Of a stretch of DNA of 64,000 bases, positions 55,690 to 64,000 are shown one piece after another. The DNA is taken from contig OZ020488.1 of assembly GCA_963971405.1 (NCBI GenBank), positions 25,873,089 to 25,937,088 of the forward strand. The letters are read 5' to 3'. Position numbers and translations under genes: made by a program. This DNA comes from Psococerastis gibbosa. Lineage: Eukaryota; Arthropoda; Insecta; Psocodea; Psocidae. Every line of letters starts with the position of its first letter. The stretch's first letter is position 1. The notes beneath the pieces are model-generated. The model saw nothing but the letters and a program-made list of their open reading frames with translations. It made no database searches and had not been told where the DNA came from.

Positions 55690-57697
55690 CAACAATAATC
55701 ATTAATACAATGCTAGCTTTGAGTATAGAAGTACGTTTTGGGCTATAGAGCCACCCAATTTGTATCAACACTGTTGTTAGAACGCTCATTTTTACACGTT
55801 TTTTAACCGTAGGCATGGCCTACTGGTACATCTAGAAGGCATCCACCAGCCTGTACCCAAGTTGGCAATGGGCAAAGCCTCATCATCTACCGAAAATACA
55901 ATATATTTATTATGTATTGCATGTTATGCAGAGCAAGACTCCCTCAGTCTATACAACCATATGCATGCAGGCAAACCTGAAATAATTGTAGTTACAAATC
56001 TAAAGTCACAAATCAAAATAGTGCGGATTGCTTTTTAACACATATAATTATGTAGATACCTACATATTCTCGTATCATTTCGTTGCCAACGCAGTTTATT
56101 TGAGTAAACCCGAAAGAGGATTATAGGCCTACTTTTGTTTCAATCATTTCCTAAGGAAAAATTCTAAAATCAACACACATTTTAAATATAAAAACATGAA
56201 TAAAATAAAAAAAATGTTGTGGCTACCATTAGTTAACAGATAAGAACAGTCCGTTATATTTTTAAAGTAGGTACAGTACTACTACAGACTACGCCGAAAG
56301 GATGACACATTCTCGGTCATAGAAAATGCCTAGCTACGCATCCTCTCATTCAGTTGACAAATTAAGGAACAGATTTCAAAATAATACGTAAACATGGGAT
56401 GCTCGTGAATTTGACGATATTATTTCATTAATTTCTATTTCTACAACCGCAAGGATATGAAAGTGGTCAGATGAAAAATACATAAATACATGCAAGCTGG
56501 CTATTTCTCCTACTGGTTTACCACTGTACTTTAAAATCTATTTAATAGACTTAATAGGGGTTTCCTGAAGCAAACTTTCCTGTGAGAAAATTTAAAGTTC
56601 CTGCGAATTAAAGCTTGTATTTTTCATGAACTTTTCAAGGCCACTGTCATTACTTTGCGACTGTGGAACGAATAATTAATTAATTTCGTCAAAAACACAC
56701 CAACATTTCTCCTCAACAAAATATTTTGAAATCTGACCCATAATAGTATCGGTTCGATCTCTGAGTTAAAATAATATACACATACATATATATATTTTAA
56801 CCATTTCATAGCTCATAGTTTACAGATAAGAATGTGTCATAGAATCGTTTAGTTTCGTAACCTGCTGTAACCAACGATAATAAAAGAATAGATAGCGCCA
56901 AACCATAAGCCAATATTCCGATAGTGGTGAAACGTAGGGGGAAATCTGGTTTTTAAACAGCAATGAAAGCGTGTCCTCGTTGTAGGGTTCCAACATAAAA
57001 AAGATGATCGTGGCAAATGGAGAACAAATTAACAATTCAAGAGGGGCAGTAAGCTTCTGCGCACTACCCTTAAATTGCTTGCGTTTGACTGTATTAGGCT
57101 TATGGCGAATTCCTCCCGCTTACAGAGGAATTGTTGAGTGACTGCGCTCCGGATGCCCATCTAGCTCACCTGGCTGTAACTTATTGTTTGCATAAATACT
57201 GACCGACCCAATTATAATATCGTAAATTGTTTTTACATACTTTGATCACCTGAAATTTCTTAGGATACACAGGCAGGTGTAAAATCGAAGTATATAAACA
57301 GTTAAGATATTATTTTCCAATATTATTTACATTACAGCTGCGCTGCTTTAACCTAACCATTCAGGCCAAGTCCACATTCAATATATTTACAAATTTGGCC
57401 TTGTGACATGACCTTTCTAACAATCTCGGCAATCACTTTACAGTATAAATACCTTCAACGTCAGTAAAAAAAAAAGATAAAATACAGATAATGAAAATAG
57501 CATATGTAACGCTCTCAATCCTGATGCACAAAGCTCGGTTATGATGAAACAATTTAATGTTTGGGGATATTTTTTTCTGAATCCAGAAACATATATTATT
57601 TCCAATAGAATGCTTGAAAATTGCCTAGCTGTAACCAGTCTAAATCCCGATGGAAAATTATAGAATAGTAGCTGTGCCGTTTGTTATTAACTTATTA

Positions 57698-58145
57698 TTG
57701 GGGGCTAAAAATTTAAACGAAACCATTTTGAATAGCGCTATTCATTCTAAAATTATCTCGTTTACGTTTTTAATCCCAGGTCAAGATTAAAAATACCTAA
57801 TCGCCATAGTAGGCCCGCAGCCGTAACACTACATGGCAATGTAACTTATTCCCGGAGTTAAAAATGTAAACAAAGCAATTTATAATAGCACTCCGCATTC
57901 TAAACATATTTAGTTAACATTTTTAATCCTGGAATTTACTTCGTACTATGCGTTACGGCACTTGCGGGCTTTTAAAGCGATTGTTTTTAATCTTAACCTG
58001 GATTAAAAATGTAAAGATCATTTGAGTATGGAAAGTGTCAAGGCCGTAGCCAGAGGGGGGGGGGGGGGGTCCAGGGGGTTCGGACCCCTCCCGAAATATT
58101 TGCCGTATACACTCTTGGAAAGTGTTATTCAAAATTGTTTTGTAC
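57698..58145. repeat. Cluster of three fold-back family copies
   Basis: Copies at about 57698-57800, 57848-57935 and 57976-58145 share AAAAATGTAAA, GAATAGCGCT- or GGAAAGTG-type cores and TTTTTAATC(C/T). The third is interrupted by the hAT-like insertion at 58039. Confidence 0.65.
58039..58117. mobile_element. 79-bp hAT-like insertion nested in a fold-back repeat
   Basis: GAAAGTGT is duplicated on both sides (58031-58038, 58118-58125). The element starts CAAGGCCGTAGCCAGAGGG, holds a G run and GTCCAGGGGGTTCGGACC, and ends ...ACTCTTG, giving CAAG at both ends on opposite strands. The host repeat resumes after the duplication. Confidence 0.78.
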
Positions 58146-58819
58146 ACATTATTAACCCTAATTATTAGTTAATACTAAACGAAATAGTAAGCCCGCTGAT
58201 GCATTAAATAGTAGTTTCACTTTAAGCACAGGGACGACCAGGCGTAATAATATTCATTAAAGAAAATAACATATGCATATGCCCTGAAGAATGTCATGAA
58301 ATAAAATCAAATAAAAATATCAGTTACAAAAAGCCTAGGGGGTCCATTTTTTTTCTTTTTTTGTAAACAAAATATGTAATGATTATGATATAGTAAGTAG
58401 TTTAGTTACAGAATGATAAATACGAATTGAAAACGTAAAATGGGAACCACAACTTTTTCGACTGAATATCATCAAAACAAAAGCGACCGCTCTTTCCAGC
58501 GATCCCCAGCACAATTACATAAATAAACAGTCATCTACCGTAACAGACAATACCGAAAAGCCGCCTTGATTACAATAAACAAAAACAGAAACAGAAGTAC
58601 ATTGCTATTTTGCATTTATATTATATCAAAAGTCAGGCTAGCCTTCAAGACGTGAGAATGAACACAAGGTGTCTACAGGGGTAGAGGGAGGTACAACATT
58701 CCATAAGGCAATGCTGACATGGGGACTAGAGAGGCAACCACCCGTCACGTCCAACTCTCTCCTGTAAATTAAAAAAAAAATTAGATCCATGGTAATAGAG
58801 TACTAAACACTTTGTTTTT

Positions 58820-59200
58820 TATCGTTGAAATGGATTCTACTTTAAAAAAGAGGAAACTTACTTTCAAATGTATACTAATAATTCATAAAAAATTAAAAAT
58901 AGAGATACTTTTAACCTATACGCGTCATATTAAAAATGACTTCACGCTTGCATAATAACCCTGAATATGGCCGCATTCCCCCGAAAGAAGGATGGGAAGC
59001 TGGGCTAAACATAGGGGCTTTAGGGAATTTATGCAAGCGTGACGACATCACTCATCTTTAAAATGGTGTGTGTTTTGGAAGGTTCTAAAATCGGCGTCTT
59101 TCTTATTTTTTGTATAAATATAGTTATAAGTCTTAGAATATTAGTGTAAATTTGAAAGTTTCCTCTATTTTCATGTAGAATCGTTTCAGTCAATAAATTC
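58820..59200. repeat. Large diverged palindrome
   Basis: GATTCTACTTTAAAAAAGAG and following sequence on the left matches, inverted, GATTCTACATGAAAATAGAG on the right. Nearer the centre ACTTCACGCTTGCATAA pairs with TTTATGCAAGCGTGACG. The arms are roughly 150 bp with many mismatches. Confidence 0.6.
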
Positions 59201-60201
59201 GAACAATTTTCCAAAAGTTATAACTCTATGCCCACAGTATGCTTTGGTGCTATATTACTTTCTTAAATAATAATATTAAATTGTCCATGCTCGTTCCCAC
59301 ACTTGGTTATGACGATGTATTGACAATGTCAATGTCGGAGCTTGCCCATTGGCACATGATTGTGTTGTCGGTGTGGTTGTGACAGCGATGAGTGAACCAG
59401 TATGCCAATGGCTAGAAATTCATTCGGAAACAATGAGGTTCTGTAGGGACAGTTTTGGTCACTAGGTTCGCTGACGACAAACCGATATCCATATTATTCA
59501 AAATGGCCGCCGTTTGCATGCGAAAACTAAGCTCTTAGCATCTAATTAATTCTTTTAATATTTTTTATAATATTTTTACTATGCCTGGACCTTATTTCGC
59601 TGCATATAATTTAATATATATATTCTCCATGATTTATAGAAAAATATCACTTTAAAATAATACGTAATTAAAAATAATTTTAAAATAGTATTGAGGCCTA
59701 TGGAAAAATCAACGCTTTGATATCATTGCAACTGGTGCTGCCATCTACAAAATGACGCCATCAATGAACCCCATACCAGTAATATGCGATATCGGATGGG
59801 GCCGGTGGCAGGGCAAGCTTTAATAGGCCTCACTACAAGTCGGCCAATGTCCATAATAGGTCCTTCAACAATAATAATAATGGCAAAGATCCCAACAGTT
59901 TTCGGACACTATTGGTATTGTTTCCGGATTAATATCTAACCGTTGGCAAACTGGTTCACTTCTCGATCTCATCCCCACCAACTATGGGCAGGCTCAGAGA
60001 CGCTTACCATTGACATTGTAACTTAACCAAGTATGGGAACGAGTCAGATTCAAATACAATACTATAAGCCCACGTTTAATTGCTTCAATTTGAAATGACT
60101 TACAATTGTATTTGACTACAAGGCTGTAATGAGTGCGGCGCGGCGCGGCAGTGGGCTCACTCCCTTCGCCCTGGCACCGTCCACGCGGTGCCCGCCGGTT
60201 G

Positions 60202-60308
60202 TCACAGCGCTTCCTTTGCAGGCACCCAGATGCTCGGTCCCGCTTGCTCCGAAATCACTTCCTTAACTCGCGAGTAGATTTCCTCCGGAGTGTCTCCTTG
60301 TACGATCG
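60202..60308 (-). CDS. dlg1: dlg1 terminal exon
   Basis: After the acceptor ctttcag the exon encodes [19 protein letters not shown] and [10 protein letters not shown], then TGA (60204-60202). This is the exact C-terminal form of Dlg-family proteins. A possible ATTAAA signal on the - strand lies at 60080-60075, about 120 nt past the stop, and the first 80 nt of the 3' UTR are GC-rich. Confidence 0.95.
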
Positions 60309-63300
60309 CTGAAAGTAACGGCAATAAAGACACGTGATGTAGCTTAGGAAACTTTATATTGGATTCGGGATTGAGGTAGGGCTCAATCATGGCCGTGCCC
60401 AGGGGGGCGGTCCAAGGGGCCCGGAACCCCCCCCCCCCCCCCCGAAATAATTTTAATGTAAACCTGTATTGTTTGAAGAATTCATTCATTATAAATTAAG
60501 TTAAAAAAAATTGACCCCCCACCCCCCGAAATCAAAACCTGGGCACGGCCTTGGGCTCAATAATATGTTATTGCAATGTTTCGCCAACTAAAGTTCTTGA
60601 ACGACAACAATACAAATTTAAAAATTTTCAGGGGCCATGTAATAATAAGTCGATTTCATTTGGGGGTGGTCAATTAAATGAACTATATGAGGAGCTTGGT
60701 TACAAACGTGGCCAACTCCATTTTTGTACAAAATGGGGTTTTGATCCGACCTTGCAGAAAATTTTAATGTCCACCTGCACGTTGTAAAATAAAGTGACAA
60801 AAGCAGCCAGATTGCGCACAGAAGCGCTGAGAAGTCTAGGGTTAGCTATAAACTTAATGTAATTTTCAACAGAAAATCCACTCTCCTCAATAATTCTACA
60901 ACTGGGGGTTGGCCATGTTTGTAAACAGCCTCCTTATTTATAATGCTGAACAATATCCATTTGATCTTCTCAATTTTTGGCAGTGGGACAACTTAACCTC
61001 AAACATTTGGTAGTAAAGGTAAAGTTTTAATTTGTCAAGTCATTCCAGTGATTAAGTGAAGGTTCAAATTTTAAAAAAAAACGTCCAACTATAAGACAGT
61101 GGGATTCGAACGTGAACCTCTACGACACGTTCAACGAGGATTTTCTATATTTAGAAGGTTGCCTATAAGAGAATTTAGTTTCGCCACTCAAAATCATCAC
61201 ATAAAATATGTAGCAATCTCATAAGTTTGATTAAATCACGTGCGTTTCTTTGCGTCTCCGTTATCAATTTCTTTGTCAAGTTCAAGCATAACTATAATAA
61301 ACACGGCACTGTTAAGGCGCCGATTCCACCAACGTCAATATTGATATTAAATGTTTTTTTACGTGGTAGCAGACATTTTTAGACTATCTAAAAATGTCTG
61401 CTACCACGTAAAAAAACATTTAATATCACTATTGGCGTTGGTGGAATCCGCGCCTTACTGCTCTGTACAGTACAGTACAGTTGATCATGATGCATGTTGA
61501 GCAGACAAAGCCCTGTGAGCCTCTCATCAACCATGGTAGGTTGGTAGGCGACCGCAGCATGGTTTTTAGGAGCTTCAGGTGAAAGATGCTGATTTTTGCT
61601 CAGCTGAAAAATTAATCGATTCTACTTTTTGACCAATTTTCCAGAGGGCTCCTTTAATAAGTCTGAACTGTACTGTAAGCTGTACTGTACTAAAAGCGTC
61701 GTACTTAAACTTTAATGTATATGTTACAAGCTTACCAGTGAAATATTCTGCAAATTCTTGTTCCATTTTGATGGCACGTTCATATGATTTCTTCGCTTGC
61801 TCGTCAGTCATCCTCTTGTTCATCTCCCTGTAATTAAAACAACTAATTGCTCAGGCATATTGGGAACAAGACATTCACAAATTGTTAATTGAACAAGCTG
61901 TGGGTTTCAGACTAAAAATTAGGACTGGTAAACCATCAAATGTGCTGACTGGCAATTTCCGCGTTGCGAAACCCAGTCATAGCTAGCAATGTTGCAAAGT
62001 AGAAATTGCCAATTAGCAATTTTCCTTCTTTGCACTTGTCAGTATTGCATCAGCCAAGGCCGCACGCAGCTTTTAAATTGGGGGAAGAGGGAGCATGGCC
62101 ATAGTGCCCCCCCCCCATTTCGACATCCTCGCGGGGCCATCTCGAGGGTCTGGGGAACTTTTTTAAAAAATTACACCTTTCCTTAGGCGGGTATTCCACT
62201 GGTCAATTTTCCCGCCAAATGTGATTAAAAAGAGTCTGCTACCATATTATAACTTAATTTAAGGAGACTATTATGTAGATACTTAACTTATATATTATAA
62301 ATTAAGTTATAATATGGTAGCAGACTCTTTTCAATCACATTTGACGGGAAAATTGACCAGTGGAATACCCGCCTTAGCTCAGGAGCTGACCCAGCTTGTC
62401 CTGATATTGCTTCGCTATCTACCAGGTATCCCCGCAGCCAGTAGCCAGTGAACAATCGCATCACACATTTGCCAACTCCTATCAGACCTGCAAGTGTTTG
62501 AACATTCTGACATGTATTTTTCAGCATCTATGATGTTCACGGTCATTGAGACCATCGAACATAGCAGCAGCAGGGTGCACAGTGCCTTTCCGTCTTTTTC
62601 TTAATTAAACTTACATGATGGATTCCGTCGATTTGGGCTTAATGAATATGGCAACGGGATGCAGGTTGGCGACCTGCAGTCGCTTGATGGCGTTGCCGCT
62701 GACGTCGAGAATGCAGTGTTTGCCGCGCTCCGAGACCTCGCGCACCGACGCCACAGACGTCCCGTACAGGTTCTCGTTATACTGTCCCGCCTCGATGAAC
62801 AGGTGGTTCTGGATGTCGTGCTCCATCTGCTCGCGTGACGCAACGAAGTGATAGTCTCTTGCCGCCACTTCGTAGTCCCTCTTTGGCCTTGTTGTGTCTA
62901 CGAATAAAAAGTGCGGCTCTTTAAACACAGGCAGAGCAGAGAGTACTCCAAAGATTCCAGCCGTGAAAGATGTAATATAAAAGATCAGCCCCCAAAAGAC
63001 GCAACAATGTTGATATGCTCGCGTTAGCAAATTAAGAGCAAACCATTTTTGATCTTGGTGTGATTCCCTTAACCGTCTAAGCATGACTCCGAGGACCTTA
63101 CTCCTTCTATGTTTACGAGACCAATTTAGGTTTTTAACTAGGGCAAATCCACCAACTTTAGGACCCTCAAATGGAAACATAACCTTCAAGAAGGAAAGAA
63201 ATAAAACTGTCTTTATTTTCCATATACAGTATATCCCTTACAATTAACCCATTTCAATAGCAAACACTTTTATATATTGTTTCATCCCACTGACCTAATG

Positions 63301-63519
63301 GTGTAAGTGAATAATCAATTTCATGCTGCTATTTAAAAAAAAAAAAAAAAAAAAAAACATAATACTCACGAGGAACGCAGCTGCCGAATTTCTCCGGAAA
63401 TTCAGAAATAAGATCGTCATTGATGCGGTCCTTGAGATGCCCAAGAATAATAACGGGTCTCGTGTACGGGATCTGCTGCTGTTGGACAGCCTCGTACGAC
63501 AGCACTGTTTCCTCTCCTC
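60202..63519 (-). CDS. dlg1: Discs large (Dlg, MAGUK) gene, 3' four exons
   Basis: Exons 63519-63370, 62897-62615, 61827-61736 and 60308-60202 on the - strand join in frame (two leading bases plus 209 codons and TGA). Dlg is a membrane-associated scaffold at septate junctions and synapses. The part seen is the end of the HOOK linker ([11 protein letters not shown]), then the guanylate-kinase-like domain from YTRPVIIL to the terminal WVPAKEAL. As in Dlg proteins generally, the ATP-binding P-loop of true kinases is replaced ([10 protein letters not shown]), so the domain is a peptide-binding module and not an enzyme. The His after the Gly replaces a Pro usual in the family. The PDZ and SH3 domains lie beyond the right edge of the window. 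All junctions are GT/AG and phase-consistent. Confidence 0.95.
60388..60553. mobile_element. hAT-like poly-G MITE in dlg1 intron
   Basis: GGCTCAAT flanks it perfectly (60380-60387, 60554-60561). Termini CATGGCCGTGCCCAGG and CAAGGCCGTGCCCAGG (second on the - strand) are inverted repeats. It contains an 18-nt C run and is the same family as 20419-20619, lying 70 bp from a dlg1 splice acceptor. Confidence 0.87.
60711..60934 (-). repeat. Duplicated ORF-bearing repeat, copy 2
   Basis: Nearly identical to 34385-34611. Here the upstream part of the - strand ORF is missing, so only its C-terminal end is present, inside a dlg1 intron. Confidence 0.85.
61316..61454. mobile_element. Near-perfect hairpin MITE in dlg1 intron
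   Basis: Ends GGCGCCGATTCCACC and GGCGCGGATTCCACC (second on the - strand) are bordered by TTA or TAA. The arms contain ACGTGGTAGCAGACATTTTT and its exact inverse, with a loop of only a few bases (about 61383-61386). Same family as 19001. Confidence 0.82.
61736..61827 (-). CDS. dlg1: dlg1 exon: GUK helical segment
   Basis: This 92-nt exon (acceptor taattacag, donor G|GTAAGC) encodes [19 protein letters not shown] and [10 protein letters not shown]. It is the lid-like helical part near the end of the guanylate-kinase fold in Dlg. Confidence 0.93.
61828..62614 (-). other. dlg1 intron with a TTA-flanked fold-back
   Basis: This intron contains the 188-bp fold-back at 62186-62373. A C-run segment at 62055-62170, opening with CAAGGCCGCACGCAG, resembles one end of the hAT-like poly-G elements seen elsewhere in the window. 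The rest is unremarkable. Confidence 0.7.
62186..62373. mobile_element. TTA-flanked fold-back MITE in dlg1 intron
   Basis: TTA flanks it (62183-62185, 62374-62376). Inverted ends GGCGGGTATTCCACTGGTCA are followed by arms including ATGGTAGCAGACTCTTTT; arm length about 80 bp. Confidence 0.87.
62615..62897 (-). CDS. dlg1: dlg1 exon: central GUK-like domain
   Basis: The acceptor ttattcgtag and donor AT|GTAAGT define 283 nt. It encodes the GMP-site region [11 protein letters not shown] and DYHFV, the [14 protein letters not shown] loop, and [17 protein letters not shown], all signature stretches of the Dlg guanylate-kinase-like domain. The [10 protein letters not shown] wording matches arthropod Dlg better than the vertebrate paralogues, as far as I recall the family. 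Confidence 0.95.
62898..63369 (-). other. dlg1 intron with an open in-frame extension
   Basis: This 472-bp intron carries the T homopolymer near its donor. Its last 292 nt (63189-62898) are free of stops in the frame of the downstream exon and begin with an ATG at 63189. The predicted product shows no domain I know. Most likely this is chance. Confidence 0.6.
63370..63519 (-). CDS. dlg1: dlg1 exon: HOOK end and start of GUK domain
   Basis: On the - strand the acceptor tttttcag precedes the exon and GTGAGT follows it. It encodes [18 protein letters not shown], then [18 protein letters not shown], and ends at FGSCVP plus one base of the His codon finished in the next exon. A run of about 25 A on the + strand (T on the coding strand) begins 14 nt inside the following intron. 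Confidence 0.93.
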
Positions 63520-64000
63520 CTGAAAAATACCACATCCCTATAGATAGGTACGGGAGCGAAACAGTTAAAAAAATTGCTGCTGTGTCAAAGCATCCTGTGC
63601 AGGCTATAGAAAGCTAAGTGAAAGTAGAAAGAGATCAAGAATGAATACTTCAACAGAAATTGTGCCAAATGTGACAAGCGTTAGCAGATGAGATCCCAAA
63701 TTAATCGGTGCCCAACCCCAAGCTAACATAATGGACCTCCCCGGAACGAGAGCCTACATACATATAGCAGCATGCAAAGTACAAATAGTGATGAGTCTCT
63801 CCCATGCTATACGGTATCAAGCAAACGCAAGGCATTTTGTTCGCTTGGACCTTAAATACTGTAGCTGACTAATGAAATGGAATTTATTGACCAGCCTTCG
63901 TTAAGTTGTATAGGTAGGTAGACTACTCATATTTCGGCATTTGATCGTTTCCATATCAGGAAAGAGACTGAGACATACTTCAGGGGACAGCCCTTATACC
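63520..64000 (-). other. dlg1 intron upstream of the last four exons
   Basis: No exon of the SH3 or upper HOOK region is visible here. I see nothing else. Confidence 0.6.

Larger units (their letters stand above)
52300..60201. other. Convergent intergenic region, repeat-rich
   Basis: This 7.9-kb region lies between the stop codons of the adaptor and dlg1, and so includes both 3' UTRs. A diverged end of the CTGT repeat lies at about 52411-52577. Composite fold-backs lie at 53632-54037 and 55423, hAT-like elements at 54795 and 58039, fold-back family copies at 57698-58145 and a large diverged palindrome at 58820-59200. The stretches 52600-53600, 55700-57690 and 59230-60060 show nothing I recognise. 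Confidence 0.6.
60309..61735 (-). other. dlg1 last intron with three repeats
   Basis: Within this 1.4-kb intron lie a hAT-like element (60388-60553), a copy of the duplicated ORF-bearing repeat (60711-60934) and a near-perfect hairpin element (61316-61454). A box-B-like string (GTTCGAATCCC on the - strand, about 61107) hints at a SINE remnant. Confidence 0.75.

Overview
This window is eukaryotic and most likely from an arthropod. It holds spliced exons with canonical GT/AG boundaries, very long introns, LINEs, tRNA-derived SINEs and many small fold-back DNA transposons. The guanylate-kinase end of a discs-large gene reads closest to arthropod Dlg as I know the family. I cannot name the species. 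No rRNA, intact tRNA, CRISPR or operon-type organisation is visible.

Two host genes run tail to tail. On the + strand, five exons (680-826, 46158-46612, 50131-50307, 51094-51265, 52090-52299) join in frame into the last 386 residues of an adaptor with a PTB domain, a linker, an SH2 domain and a short acidic tail. The first intron present (827-46157, 45.3 kb) cuts the PTB domain and fills most of the window. On the - strand, four exons (63519-63370, 62897-62615, 61827-61736, 60308-60202) join into the last 209 residues of discs large (dlg1): the end of the HOOK region, the guanylate-kinase-like domain and the stop codon. About 7.9 kb lies between the two stop codons.

The rest is mostly repeats. 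LINEs: a full-length RTE-like element at 4828-7731 with a perfect 14-bp target duplication and one in-frame stop; a decayed CR1-like element at about 26310-29757 with an esterase-like ORF1 and a pentamer tail; and a 5'-truncated element on the - strand at 49945-48761. SINEs: one family seen in four main copies, one different SINE with a perfect 15-bp duplication (48086-48336), and several isolated Pol III-type heads.

Non-autonomous DNA elements fall into three target-site classes. hAT-like elements with 8-bp duplications, many carrying long G or C runs, lie at 8710, 11891, 20419, 41098, 51627, 54795, 58039 and 60388. Fold-backs flanked by TTA lie at 19001, 50681, 61316 and 62186. Two TTAA-flanked fold-backs of about 390 bp lie at 14372 and 15332. 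A further fold-back family (11281, 18310, 32360, 38494, 43088, 57698-58145) has no assigned superfamily, and one of its copies carries a hAT-like insertion. Nothing here looks like a new enzymatic system. The notable points are the density and layering of mobile elements in a PTB-splitting intron, the poly-G hAT-like family, and an unidentified duplicated ORF-bearing repeat (34385 and 60711).
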